From NCBI GenBank assembly GCA_021234155.1, contig JAJEKV010000002.1:28574262-28638261 (forward strand): a stretch of 64,000 bases of DNA. The letters run 5' to 3'. This document shows positions 10,262-21,660 of this stretch, in pieces. How positions within the stretch are numbered: position 1 is the first letter of the stretch; each line of letters begins with the position of its first letter. The translations under genes were made by a program, and so were the position numbers. This DNA is from Isoetes taiwanensis. Its lineage: Eukaryota; Streptophyta; Lycopodiopsida; Isoetales; Isoetaceae. A model generated the notes under the pieces. The model did not search any database and was not told where the DNA came from. It was given only the letters and a program-made list of their open reading frames with translations.

Positions 10262-10760
10262 CAGCCTTCCATTGGCGCTTCTAAGAAGGTTGTGGTGTTC
10301 GACCTAAACGGAGTCCTTTGCAAGACTTTTCCTAAAAAATAAAGTGGCTAGAGAACAATTTCATCAGACACCAAGAGAATCAAACACCAAGTGGATCTAT
10401 CCGGCGCGACTTGAAGGAGATGCTAGATGAGGCATTCGTGTTATTTCGAAGTTGGTATTTGGTCATCCATGGAACTAAGGAACATCAAGGATACTTTGGA
10501 GGCACCGGGGAAATGCGAGACATTGGTTGACCTTTTGGGATCGAACAAATGTGTGAAGTTCACTAATCCCAAGGATCCAAATGTGCAAGTCTATCTTCAT
10601 CAAACACTTGAGTAACATGATGGACTAACTTGGTATCGAGAATAAGGATGATATAATCATAGTGGATGATGATGCTCTCAAATGCTTCTACAATCAAACA
10701 CAGCCCTCGAATCCACCATCTTACGATCCAAAAAACTTTATGCATGTGATGATTTTCTCG
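10262..10760 (+). pseudogene. FCP1/NIF-type HAD phosphatase domain, broken
   Basis: After an acceptor-like TTTGATGTTTCAG the frame reads KKVVVFDLNGVLCKTF. FDLNG(V/L)L is the plant variant of the HAD nucleophile motif DxD(G/N) in FCP1-homology proteins. It continues in other frames as RRDLKEMLDEAF, FEVGIWSSMELRNIKDTLE, then DDIIIVDDDALKC and QTQPSNPPSYDP, matching the HAD order (motif I, VWSS motif II region, VDD motif III). Family members dephosphorylate RNA polymerase II tails or act in organelle import. At least three frame interruptions (for example a stop just after motif I) make this copy non-functional unless they are sequence errors. Confidence 0.55.
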
Positions 10761-11261
10761 TGAAGTTTGTGTCTATTATGCATAATTTGGCTATGGGGAT
10801 GACGGTGGGTGAAGTGTTAGATTCGCACTTTAACCGGATAGAACGGCCGACATGGAACCACACCTTGTTAAATACGTGGAAAAACATGGATTGATCCCTT
10901 TAATGTTTTATTGGAATATATGATATTTTTGTATGATATTTGTGCCATGTATCGATAATTTCGAAGTCCGAATTGCCTCGCAAATAATGCAACTGCTATT
11001 ATCAAACCTAATATTATCATCTATCGAGCAAGCAATTTTGGTCTCATCTATGTTAGCAACTTGTTCTTCATTTTTGCATATTTCAAATTCAAGATATGAA
11101 ACGCCACACGAATCGCGAACCTTATGTTATTTTTGAAGTCCAAAAAAAAAAGATTAAAGAAAACAAAAACCCCCTAGAAGACAATAGCATGTTGGCGTGA
11201 TTTTGGAGTTGACATAATCCCAATTTAATTGGATGATGGTTTGGTCCACTGGGAGGGGGGG
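10761..11261. other. No gene recognised
   Basis: Short frames only. Possible 3' tail of the broken gene to about 10930, then AT-rich sequence. A poly-G tract lies at 11250-11272. Confidence 0.4.
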
Positions 11262-11719
11262 GAGGGGGGGGGAGCCTTCCTGTAATGCTCCTTGAACAAG
11301 GCAGTTAGGATCGACACCATGAACAGCCCTGTCTACTTGAGAAACTCTGCCTGCTGCTCGAGCGTCCTGTGGATCATGGAGTTGCAGTAAATATTGCCCC
11401 ACTGCTCAAAATTGATGTTCCCTTGGTCCTGGAATGACGGTCCAGGATATAAACACATTTCCCTTTGATGCCTCGCGATGTACTTGGCTTTCTCATCCTT
11501 GAAGAAATTGCGGTACTATTTGACCTAGTATGGGCGTAAAGCAGGATCCGTGACTTGACAGACCTAGCATTTTTAAGTTCCTTGCACTCAGCATCAAACC
11601 ACCAGTTATGTGGGAAGGTTGTAGTCTTTGAAACCTGTCGTGGACAGCTTTTCCCAAAACACCTTTCTGCAACAGTCCCAAGCACTTCAATCAACTGGTC
11701 AATCTGTTGCTCTAGTGTA
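11262..11719 (-). mobile_element. LINE fragment, downstream part
   Basis: The minus strand reads QLIEVLGTVAERCFGK, then HNWWFDAECKELKNARSV, the (P)WFDxECxxL signature found between endonuclease and reverse transcriptase in plant LINEs, and further down LEQQAEFLK in another frame. It stops exactly at the GTGTA duplication of the copia element and resumes at 18976 on the far side. Confidence 0.55.
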
Positions 11720-12025
11720 TGTCAAGGTTGCACCAAGAAAGGGAGAGAAGAGGATGCACGCCGATTTTCGAGAGCGCAAGCTCCCAAAACAAAAGCAAAA
11801 TGGAATTGTATTGAACGTATGTGAGAATACAAGATATACAAAGGGCAGGCAATATTAATTGCTCCCGTCACCAACCACTCCTAATTATGCCGCAGCTAAT
11901 TATGACAAGTGGTGGGCCGTTGCTAGACTCTGATAATGTGCTTAGTGTCAAGTGCTATAGGCCGTAAGTGCCGATACATCACGCCTAGCAAGAAGATGGT
12001 GATCTCGATATCATATATCTCGACA
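11720..12025 (-). repeat. copia-1 3' LTR
   Basis: 306 bp, TG..CA ends. Differs from the 5' LTR mostly where the other reads CTG or CAG (for example GTGCCGAT here, GTGCTGAT there). Confidence 0.93.
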
Positions 12026-12038
12026 CTCCTCCTTGATG
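12026..12038 (-). promoter_or_regulatory. copia-1 polypurine tract
   Basis: Minus strand ATCAAGGAGGAG abuts the 3' LTR, the usual plus-strand primer for retrotransposon DNA synthesis. Confidence 0.7.
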
Positions 12039-12077
12039 AGAGGTCACCATCTCCATGCTCAACCTCCTCCTCCCGGA

Positions 12078-12397
12078 GATGAGATCTGAAATCTGGCCAA
12101 GACCAATACCAAGTCGATGTCGCCAAAGAGCTCACGAGCCAAAGGTTTAGTCAAGAGATCCGCGGTATTGTCCCGCGTAGGAACATGCTCAATCTGAACC
12201 CGTTTTATCAGCCACAAGGTCCCTTACAAAATGATAATGCTTGGGAACATGCTTAGATTTTGGATGTCGAACTTCAGAGGAGCACCAATCAATGCCACCT
12301 TTGTTATCCATGAGCATCCTTGCTGGTCCAGGAGTGCATTGCCCAATGCCGGCAAGAAAGTCCTTGAAACTAATGATCTCACGGGCTGCTGTAGATG
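12078..12397 (-). pseudogene. copia-1 RNase H, C-terminal part
   Basis: The minus strand reads STAAREIISFKDFLAGIGQC, MDNKGGIDWC and, nearer the LTR, HVPTRDNTADLLTKPLARE, the typical copia RNase H end. It is separated from its N-terminal half (14728-14960) by the hAT-like insertion. Splicing out the insertion and one target copy joins EYVAA to STAAREII. Confidence 0.8.
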
Positions 12398-12406
12398 CTG
12401 CAACAT

Positions 12407-14718
12407 CAGTGTTGTCACGCATCGACGCATCGTGCATTTTGTATGGTAACGATTTTACGCATCGCACCGGCTAACGCTCGGGGCTAAAGGTAACGTACCG
12501 AATTTTTATTTTTTTGTAAAAAAGTTGAAGGTACAGTACCTGTAACGTACTTAAAATACGTACGGTACGTATTTAAAATAAAGTACCTTAAAGTTGTAAA
12601 GATTTGTCATTTAATTGACATTATTTAATATTTTATGTATGTTGTTTTAAAACTATGTATGCATTTATAAGTCTGAAATACAATTCAGAGTTCCATGTGT
12701 GTTTTAGTAATTTTATCATATTGCATCATAATATAATATTCAACCCTCCTGTTGTTTTACAGCAGCATGCATGAAACCAAAAGTACTTGTCAATTTTCAG
12801 AATTCTAATGTTTGTGTCTACTACTTTTAAAACAAATATTAAACTCAGCAATTCAATAGCAGATTTAAAAAGGAGAGCTGTTTTTTTTGTGCACAACATC
12901 ACAAGTGTTCCGAAGCTGTGTTTGTTAACATCAACTCAAACCTGTATTTGTTAAACTTGTACTTGTTAATATCAATTGTTTAAAATCAACAAAAAAAACT
13001 GGAAATTTCATAAATACACGTAACGTACCAAAAACATGCATATTCGGAGCTTTATTCTCTTCATAATTCTGAATCCATATCTTCTGGACGACCTTCAAAT
13101 ATCATAGAAAAGGCCAGTTTTAAAGGCCAGTTGAGATCTCCTTTTCCTGCTACTGTTATCCATGTCTGATGATGCCGAATCAAGTACAAAGGGGAGGTCA
13201 GCACTTTTGTTTAACCTTAAATTAGCTGATTCTGTGTTTTGATAGTGTTTTTTCAGAGTTGGATGAGTTCATGTGCATATAAAGCAAGGCCCATAAAGTT
13301 TATGAGTCAGGTCAAGGTGGCTGGGCTTCCAAAGGACAATCAGATCTATTTCTTATTTCATATTATGCCGTGCACAAAAAGATAATGGATGATTACATGT
13401 GTACCAAAAACTAACTAACTAACTAAATGCATAGCATACCTTGAGGGAACCGAAAACCAAGTCTAATATCATGCAAAATGTAGACATTTAGTGGGTTATT
13501 TTTCCAAATACGAAAAATTCTTCCTTGATCTAAAAGTAAAAGCAATCCAAGGTTCATAAGAGTTTGATATGGGTTTTAGGTACTGCTAATAGATCGCAAA
13601 GAATAATGCAAGCCCCCAAGATGAACTCTTAAAGATGGGTAAAATAGCCACCAAGCAAACCGTTGTGGGTGGATGGAGATGTCAATTGCTAACCCTTTTG
13701 GAATTTTGGAGCACATCCTTTAAAGAGCCCCCCAAAAATGAAGCACTTATTAATGAATTCAACCATAGACCTATAAAAGCTTAGAGGGTTGTTAGTAAGA
13801 TAAAGAAACTAATGTGGAGGGTTGTCAGTAAGATAAAGAAACTAATGTGGAGCACTCAGCTGGGCACAATTAAAAAGCTAACAATTAAGTGCTGAATCCT
13901 GATACATCTTCTATTCAGAAAATATGGATTGGCTTCTTCAAGAAAATGAAGGCAGTGCTGGAGACTTAAAAAACAGAATAAAATGGAAGTGATTTAAACT
14001 TTCAAAGGTATAAGTTAAAAATGCTAAGCCATAAAAAATAGGCCTCCATTACCTGCCTTGGCCCATCCGATCATTCCTCAATGGGAAAATAAACATGTGA
14101 TGTTGTGAATCTGTGATAAAAAACAAGAACAAGTTAATGCATTAGTAAAGCAATACCTGCATAACACCTGCATAATAAGCAATACGAAAATAGATTTACC
14201 TGGATCGGTCTAATATCAGGGAAGGTGGGATAGGTCTCTGATAGGCCGATTTTTCCTTTCTCTGCTGCACCCAATGTTGTGCACTGTGGATATGGCTACC
14301 GGAAATGGTCTTCAATCAGAGCATATGCACTTCGTCTATCGCCGCCGTAATCGAGATCCGGAGATCATGGCCAGCCGCCATGCCGACATGCAACAGAGTT
14401 TTAGGGTTTACTAAAAAGGTTCGAGGCCATTTAGGTTTGAAAACAAAGTGGGAAAGAAAATTATAATTTTTAAGGATAAAATAGCAAGAAAAAAGGTTTA
14501 AGTTTTTTTTTTAAAAACCCCTAGAATTTTAACGCACGCATTCATAACGTGAAGGTACCGTGACTCAGACGTTATAATATATTACGTACGCGTACGTTAT
14601 CCAACTTCAAAAAAGAATTAAAAGGTGCATCTTCTCGAACCATACGTATTATACGTCCCAGATCGGTACGTTAGGTACTTCAAAGGTACCGTGACGCTGC
14701 ATTTCTTAACCTACACCG
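12407..14718. mobile_element. Non-autonomous hAT-like DNA transposon
   Basis: 2.3-kb insertion in the copia-1 RNase H gene. Ends are CAGTGTTG (left) and the reverse complement of CGGTGTAG (right). The flanks CTGCAACAT (12398-12406) and CGGCAACAT (14719-14727) form an 8-9-bp duplication with one CTG/CGG difference. CAGTG-type ends, an 8-bp-class duplication and subterminal CGTAC/GTACG-rich clusters (12505-12575, 14525-14690) fit hAT. No transposase frame is present, so it would rely on a relative elsewhere. Confidence 0.7.
13787..13852. repeat. 33-bp tandem duplication
   Basis: Two adjacent 33-bp units (13787-13819, 13820-13852) differing at one base, inside the hAT-like element. Confidence 0.9.
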
Positions 14719-14727
14719 CGGCAACAT

Positions 14728-16110
14728 ACTCCGCCTGGATTAAAGAGATACATGTCCCCTTTCTTTGCTGATCCAAGCAATGGCAGCATTGGCAAGCAGA
14801 AAACAAATGCCGGATGTGGACCTGGAGTTGTCTATCACATCGCTAAGTGAGGAATCACTATATGTCGCAATGAAAAAGCATCACTATTGCCGCGATATGT
14901 AAGGCCATAATCAGCAGCATCACTTTAAGTAGCGGAGAATGTGCTTGGCCATTTCCCAATGCTTATGACCGGATCCGTTGAAAATTGGCTTAGAGCTATA
15001 ACAAAGAAATGCAATATCAGGTCTGGTGCAAACCATGCAATACATGAGGTCGCCAATCAATTCGTCTTAAATGGAACTTTTGCCATAGAAAGACGCTCAA
15101 AGATCGATTGTGGACAATCTTTCTTAGTGAGAAGAGTACCGGAGTCATAGAAACTTTGGATGGATTGCAATCAGCCATGCCAAAAGCCAAGCATTTCTTC
15201 AATGTACTTTTTGAGAGATATGAAGAATCCCATTTTTCCTGGCCTCTTGCAATTTGCAAACCCAAACAATAGCGAAGCTTCACCCAAGTCTACCATTGGA
15301 AACTTAGCAGCAAGTTTAGTCTTGAATTCAGCAATGTGCTCATTATTATTGCCTATGAGCAAGGAATCATCCACATACAAAGCAATGATGAGTAAGAACT
15401 TGCCTTGACGACGGATGTAGACATTAGAATCAGCCTCAATAGGCTGGAATCCTTGGTCTTTGAAGAAAGAATCTATGGTCTTGTACCAAGCACGTGATGC
15501 TTGCTTTAACCCATAAAGTGCCTTCACAATTTGCATACTAAATGCTCAAAGACCAGCTTTGACATAACCCTGAGGTTGCTTCATATATATTTCTTCATCA
15601 AGTTTGCCATTAAGAAATGCTGTTTTGACATCGGTTTGATGAACCTCAAGATTATAATGAGCAGCAAATGCAAGAAGAATGCGAATGCTCATCATTTTGA
15701 CCAATCGGAGAAAATGTTTCCAAGTAATCAATGCCATATTGTCGGTTGAAACCCCCCCGGCAACCAAGCGTGCTTTTAGTAGCTGCCGATGGTGCCATCG
15801 TGGTGGAGTTTGCATTTGTAGACCCATTTGTTACCAACGACCTTCCTATCATGAGGAAGAGGAACCAAATCCCAAGTGCCATTTTGAACAATAGAATCCA
15901 TTTCGTGGTCCATTGCCGCCGCTAATGAGGTGCAAAGAAGACATGAAATAGCTTCACGATAGCTGGTGGGTTCACCGATAATAGCAAAGACCACAAAACT
16001 CCATAATGCCGGGCATAATTTTGGCATAGAAAGCAAACCTTTGAGGAGGAAAACGCCTTTTCCTCACCAAGTTCTTCTTCAACTCCTCCTTGATCGAGGA
16101 TCAAAATCAC
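14728..16110 (-). pseudogene. copia-1 reverse transcriptase and start of RNase H
   Basis: Three overlapping minus frames. 16036-15776 holds MDHEMDSIVQNGTWDLVPLP, the entry to the copia RT domain. 15827-15546 holds LEVHQTDVKTAFLNGKLDEE (motif A). 15536-15171 holds ALYGLKQASRAWY and the catalytic LYVDDSLLIG. The RNase H start (SRSTSGICFLL) lies at about 14830-14870 in a further frame. Frame changes are frequent, several at CCG or CGG sites that may be misread CTG/CAG. Confidence 0.85.
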
Positions 16111-17712
16111 CTCCCGGATCGATGGATCAAGATCTCCTCCTTGATTGGATGTGTCAAGATCTGCGTCGTGATCGTGAAAAAACGGGTGCCGTAAGCACCG
16201 CAGTGCCGGAACCGGGCCGCAGGCCGGAACCGGGCCGCAGTGCCGGAACTGCTGCAGTGTGCCGGAATATCGTAAACCGAGTCCGATGGATTGAAGCTAT
16301 GGCGCTATCCGTTATCCATGCAGAGATATCAAGAAATTCCACATTAGGAGTTTTTGAACCTTGCTGAAATGCCAAACATCTTCATGGAAAATAACATCCC
16401 GACTAACACAAAGCTTCTTGGTATCCGGATCAATCAGCCTATAACCATGTTTGCACCGGGTCCGAGAAACCCACAAAGATAATTTTCTTTGCTGGTATGC
16501 TCAAGTTTCTTGGCGGTTAGCTTTGGGAATAAGCATGAAGGCAAAGACATCCAAAGACACGCTAAGCTTTTAGACAAATTTGGCTTTTATGCCGCTGAAA
16601 GCTTGTTCAGAGTCTGATTTTTCACAAAGAACAATGGGCAATCTATTGAGAAGGTAAACCGAAAATTTTATCGCTTCAGCCCAAAATTGAATGGGTGCCG
16701 AGGATTGAGCGAGCAAGCAACGCATGTCAACAATGCCGCGATTCTTCCGCTCAAAGAACGCCATTATGTTGTGGAGTATGAGGCTCTAAGTTGGCGCCAA
16801 TACCATGATCGAAGACAAAATGATTGAAGGCTTGACTGGTAAATTCTCCACCATTATCGATCTCCGAAGTTTAACCGATGGGCTACTTGATTTTCAACAA
16901 GCGCTTTCCATCTTGGAAATGGGCAAATGCATCGATTTCCGCTTCAAGAAATAGACCCATGTTTTCCCCGCCAAATCATCAATGAATGTCGAAAAATAAT
17001 AGGCACCCGAAAGAGAAGGAACATGAGTTGGACCACAAAGATCCGTGGTGTACTAGTTCAAGAAGAGCAAGAGCACGAGAGCCAATGAGAGTAAAGGATC
17101 TCAAGGTGTCGCTTTGCCCAATGCACAAGCCTCACAACTTGCAAGAGTAGGGTGGGATGAAGATCAAAACCGCTCTACAAGTTGGGGCAGCTGGTTGAGT
17201 GCTTTCAGACCGATGTGTCCAAGCCTCTTATGCCACGCATCACAAGTACCATTACCAGCAGCTACAAGAACAACTTGGTCAAGATATTCTTGGCCCAAAT
17301 GGTAGAGATTACCCAGATTTAATAGCACGAAAGCAAGGCTCTTTCCCCGTAACTTTGTCGCGAACAATGCAAAGCCGCCACTATCAAAGATAACTCTTGT
17401 GCCCATCTCAAGAAGACGGCAAACGTAAATCAGATCTTTACGAAAAGTAGGAGCATACATTACCCCTTTAGAGTGAAATTACCAAGACTTGTGGGTACTT
17501 GAATGTCACCCATTCCAGAGATTTGATGCTCACTATTGTCGCCGATTTGAACAATGTGATTGGAAGAGGTAGGTCTGAAACTTTCAAACCAATCTTTGTG
17601 CCAACTAATATGAGTCAGAAAGCACCATAATCCATGATGAATTTGATAGAGCGAGGGCTGCCACTTGTTTACAAAGATAGACATAATCCGGGGGTTTGTG
17701 GAACCACATTGG
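16111..17712 (-). pseudogene. copia-1 protease and integrase
   Basis: The protease remnant (FLTHISWHKDW, IQVPTSLGNFTLKG) lies at 17460-17712. The GAG-pre-integrase motif (CDAWHKRLGHIGLKALNQLP) lies at 17164-17250. The integrase C-terminal part (MAFFERKNRGIVDMRC, FWAEAIKFSVYLLNRLP) lies at 16570-16764. The zinc-binding WHxRLGH region and the AxxxxLxNRLP helix are standard for copia. The core between 16765 and 17160 is out of frame. Confidence 0.8.
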
Positions 17713-18615
17713 CTACGCCACTTCTTCAACAATTTGGGCCACATTGGCTGAAGCCTTGTTTGTCTCCAAAGCTTTCAGTTTGTGCTCAAGATCCTTCATC
17801 TTCTTCCTACACTCGCATGCGGTATGATTGCCTTTCTTGCAATAGTCACAAACCCGTTGCTTGATGTCGTGGTTTTGTCTGTCAAGACCCTTTGAAGGTG
17901 TTGTTGCCATCGTTATTCTTCTTCTTCTTAGCTTTTCATTCCCTTTTGCATAGGACTTAGGTTCGAATGACTGCAAAGAAAGCATTGTGCTCGCCTTTGA
18001 TAATCCCAAAGATCCTTTCTCATCATAATCTCCTCCTTGACGGAAGTGATTGCACGATTGAGATCCATGTCGGCAATTTGTATGAGATTGTGCAAAGCAT
18101 GGAAAGAATTGGGTAAGGATCTAAGAAAGAAGAATAATTGCAATGAAGGAGAGATCTTATTCTCTTTCTCCAGGCTTCAATCTGCGAAAGGTGTTCTTCA
18201 TGTACCATGAATTTATCAAGACTCTCGGTCTCTTCCAACAAGATATTCACCACTTCAAAGATACAAATGCCCAATTTGTGTATGGTCTTCTTTTTCATGC
18301 TCTTGGATGAGAGCATTCCATAAATCATGGTTGTTCTCCTTCAACCTCATCAAGAAGAGATTCAAGAATGTAAAGCCCAATCGTAGCCATAGCCTTGTCA
18401 TCCCGGGCTGCTGCAAGCATCAAGAATGATTTATTCTTGCCATCCGATGCAAGCTCAGGTGCTGGTTCTTGGCCACTAACAATTCCCCAAACTCCTTCAG
18501 CCTTAAGAATGAGAGTCATTCTTCTCTTCCATTGCTGGAAACCTGTGCCATCGAAGATTTGAATCACACGACCGCCAGGGAAGGTAATCTGGTTGTAGCT
18601 TGCATCCTTCTCCAT
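17713..18615 (-). pseudogene. copia-1 gag
   Basis: The start MEKDASYNQITFPGG at 18615 fits the short leader after the PBS. It has FDGTGFQQWKRRMTLIL, typical of the UBN2/gag head, and ends with a CX2CX4HX4C zinc knuckle (CDYCKKGNHTACEC) near 17850-17810. At least two frameshifts separate head, middle (18328-18023) and knuckle (18009-17713). Confidence 0.85.
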
Positions 18616-18653
18616 TGCTGCGTTGATCTTGAATCAATCTCAGCACACCTAGT

Positions 18654-18665
18654 GCTCTGATACCA
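18654..18665 (-). promoter_or_regulatory. copia-1 primer binding site
   Basis: Minus strand TGGTATCAGAGC directly after the 5' LTR, complementary to the 3' end of plant initiator Met-tRNA, the usual copia primer. Confidence 0.92.
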
Positions 18666-18975
18666 TGTCAAGGTTGCACCAAGAAAGGGAGAGAAGAGGA
18701 TGCACGCCGATTTCTGAGAGCGCAAGCTCCCAAAACAAAAGCAAAATGGAATTGTATTGAACGTATGTGAGAATACAAGATATACAAAGGGCAGGCAATA
18801 TTAATTGCTCCCTTCACCAACCACTCCTAATTATGCCGCAGCTAATTATGACAAGTGGTGGGCCGTTGCTAGACTCTGATAATGTGCTTAGTGCTGTAAG
18901 TGCTATAAGTGCTGTAAGTGCTGATACATCACGTCTAGCAGCAAGATGGTGATCTCGATATCATATATCTCGACA
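18666..18975 (-). repeat. copia-1 5' LTR
   Basis: 310 bp, homologous to 11720-12025. Followed by the second GTGTA target copy. Confidence 0.93.
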
Positions 18976-19340
18976 GTGTAGAGAGCTACAAAATTCCTGT
19001 TAAGTCATCTGTGAGGATCTGGGCATAAGCCTCTACATGCTCGTAATCTACATGCATCTGAGGCATGCGAGGAATTAATGTACAGGAAGTTCGAATTGTC
19101 TACCAAGCCAGTTGCAAATAAAGTTGTAGGTGATTTGAGTCGACCTTTTCATCTATACTATCTGTGCCCATCCAAAAATGATTGACCGCATGCATATCCT
19201 GCTCACTACTAACACATAGTCTACTATACTGGATCCGCCCCCTGGTTCTCCTGCTTGCAAGTGCACCTGCTAGAGGATGGCCACTATGCCAATGGCCACT
19301 GTGCCAATCCATTGTAAATTACCAAGTCAAAGATGGTGCA
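18976..19340 (-). mobile_element. LINE fragment, upstream part
   Basis: Continues the fragment at 11262-11719 across the copia-1 insertion. The minus strand reads HVEAYAQILTDDLTGIL before the junction and AVNHFWMGTDSIDEKVDSNH farther up. The upstream limit is not clear. Only this stretch plus the part at 11.3-11.7 kb remains of the element. Confidence 0.45.
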
Positions 19341-19847
19341 CAGCAGAAGCAACTGCTTACCATAACGTGGGTGCAATTCTAGCTCGGAGCCTATCCTGCC
19401 TTGTGACGTGGCAAAGTTTTTTTCACTGAATGTCGCCTATGAGCTAGATCTCCTCTACATCTCCTCTTTACTTGCATTCCTGCAGTTTTTACTCACATTC
19501 TAGTATCGATTCTTCCTTTTACCATGCATTCCATTCAGTTTTTACTGCATTCATGATTCTTTACTTGCAATCAGATACCAGAATAGCACCCAATATGGCA
19601 TCCACGTTTCCAGAATGGCATTCTTGTTTAGAAACAGTGTCGATGCCTTGTATGGTGGCATGGCCACCGGGACCATATTCCGGTGTAGACTGATGGGGCC
19701 CCGCGACCGGCGAAGCCGGGAGCGGGTCACCGGCCACACCGGAATGTGGAATTGGTGGCTATGCCACCACAACATGGAAGGGGGGAAGACAAAATTTACC
19801 CCCTTTTTTTTTTCTTCCCATGTTTTTGACGAGGCAGAGGTCCTGCT
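19341..19847. other. Possible promoter/leader of the next gene
   Basis: No gene seen. GC-rich sequence near 19660-19760 with several GGTGGC/GCCACC palindromes, then a pyrimidine tract just before the ATG at 19848. Confidence 0.3.
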
Positions 19848-21660
19848 ATGGCACCGAAGGAGAAACAACCTCCCAGGCCTCCTGCTCCATCATTTTGTCT
19901 TCGTAGAGCCAAGGCTATAGCTCGTCAGAAAGGGAAAACTCTGGCGCAAGGAGGCATAGACATCTTTTATGATTTGGTCCCTTCATTTTTGGTGCTTCAT
20001 TCTATTTTCTTGGCTGTTTGTTCAGCAGTTGTAATGCAAGATGTGCAGCCTTCTTATAATCGACATGCAGATGATATTACAGGTAAGTTAATAGAGTTTT
20101 TTGTTTCTTGATTATATTTCTTGCAAATGCTAACTAATGGTTTGCAGGTCGTAATGGAGTTGGTAATGTTACTGTTGAGGCATTTCTTGGCTCGGATTCG
20201 ACGTCTAATGCACGTATAGTAGGTTATTTTTGTAATTTTATTTTGTAGACATGCTAGCTATAGTCTGCATGCAGGTCGGAATGGAACTACTGGTCGGAAT
20301 GAGTCGTCCAATGCTTTGTTTTTAGTTATATCTTTAGGTTTTTTTTTCGTTGTTATTTTTTTCGTATCATATATTCACTGATCTTGCATGCATATTTTGT
20401 TGAAAAAGTTAATGAAGTTAATACAGAATCCTCAGTTCTAAAATCAGGCAAGTATTTTGAGTTCTTTTATTCAATTTAGGGCTTATTTTCAGTTAACTTA
20501 TGCTTGTGTAAATGTTTTTATGTAGAAATCTCTGGTGATAAAGATGATCAGCCAACAGACTATTCCTCATTTAGTCTTGGTACTCCTGTTGATAGAATGT
20601 TGGAAAAAGAGAGCAAAAGACTTAGATCCAACATTGGTTGATAAGGTAAATTCTGCAGGAAATAACGCTTCAGAAGCAAAAGATGATTGAGTCAGGGGAC
20701 GCTTTGATGCTTGGAGGGTTCAAAGAATATGGAAATAGTTAAAAGATTGAGGATTTACCACTTGATGCGTTGGCTGATATGTTAGAGAGGTTTATTCTGT
20801 GTGTACAATGGCAAGATGGTGGAAAAGTACCCTCCAGATTCGTAAGTTTTTTAACTTATCGCATTCTTTTATTTTTTTTTGCTTTATTTGTTTCTGAATT
20901 TTTATTTTTATAGGTTGCAGAACTTGTTTCATACATTTCAAAGGATCTTGAGAAGAAACCAGGATTCCAGAATCATACGAACAAGAGTAGAGGAGACGCT
21001 CATTAACATCTATAATGATGTGATTTTTTTAGGGCACGGAAAGCTTTGGAGGTTGCAAAGCAGAGTCCGGCCGGGCCGCAGGGGCAGCACTTCCGAAACG
21101 AAAGAAGAGCGACATCCTGAGCAGAGATGATCAGAATGCGATCTTGGCACATTCTATGCACCAAGTGGGAAGTCCCGCGGGTTTGCAAAAGCATTTTTTT
21201 TTTTTTTTTTTTTTTTTTTTACTACAATGATTGATTTTCTCTTGGGTGCATGTCCCTAGTGATTCGGTGGTTGTAGGGATCTAGAGCATTTTGGCTTTAT
21301 CAATGTAAGATTTTCCATGAAGATTTCTCAGACAAATGTACTCTATGGCCCATGGTTGGATTTAAAGTGGAAAATGGTATGGGGCTTGCCAAAAAAGGCA
21401 GGACACTATTATTGAAAATAAAGTTATGATGTAGTTTACATGGTTTTCAATTTGCATAAATCTTTTTTTAAAATTATTTTATGTGATCAATGCTTTGAAT
21501 ATTATATCCGCTTTCCTAAAGAAAATGTGAAGGACTCAGGCTTTTGGCTATATTAATATTGATGGCATGATAATTATGCAACAGTGGTTGAAGTTCTCCC
21601 GAAAGACGGGAATGATGGTGGTTTCTACATTTGTATACAGGGAGAAAAATACATCTGCTA
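19848..21660 (+). pseudogene. Crypton-like tyrosine recombinase, N-terminal half
   Basis: Starts MAPKEKQPPRPPAPSF at 19848. Exon 1 ends at ACAG/GTAAGT (20082); small exons reading GRNGVGNVTVEAF (20148 on) and GRNGTTGRNESSNAL (20275 on) follow standard TTGCAG/ATGCAG acceptors. At 20725-20835 and, after an intron ending TTTATAG, from 20913 comes LPLDALADMLERFILCVQW, a GGK(Y)PP linker and SLQNLFHTFQRILRR, the core-binding domain of Crypton/DUF3504-type recombinases. RARKALEVAKQ, LSRDDQNAIL, LEHFGFINVRF and CFEYYIRF follow in family order. Frame changes and a T27 tract break it. The catalytic C-terminal half lies at 31981-32716. Confidence 0.6.
21194..21220. repeat. Poly-T tract, 27 T
   Basis: Uninterrupted homopolymer inside the recombinase coding region. 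It could be the tail of a small minus-strand retroposition or slippage; no element was recognised beside it. Confidence 0.9.

Larger units (their letters stand above)
11720..18975 (-). mobile_element. Ty1/copia retrotransposon (copia-1), inserted in a LINE
   Basis: Complete LTR-to-LTR element with 306- and 310-bp LTRs (TGTCAAGG..TCTCGACA on the plus strand) flanked by GTGTA at 11715-11719 and 18976-18980. It is transcribed on the minus strand, with PBS next to the 18.7-kb LTR and PPT next to the 11.7-kb LTR. The order gag, PR, INT, RT, RH is that of copia. The coding region is broken into many short frames and RH is split by a DNA transposon, so it cannot move by itself. Confidence 0.93.

Noticed and set aside
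15966-16367. 133-codon plus frame with RRPEPGRS repeats
   Set aside because: Antisense of copia-1 linker sequence; the apparent repeat comes from CCGGAACCGGGCCGCAG duplication, a site that may hold CTG/CAG errors.
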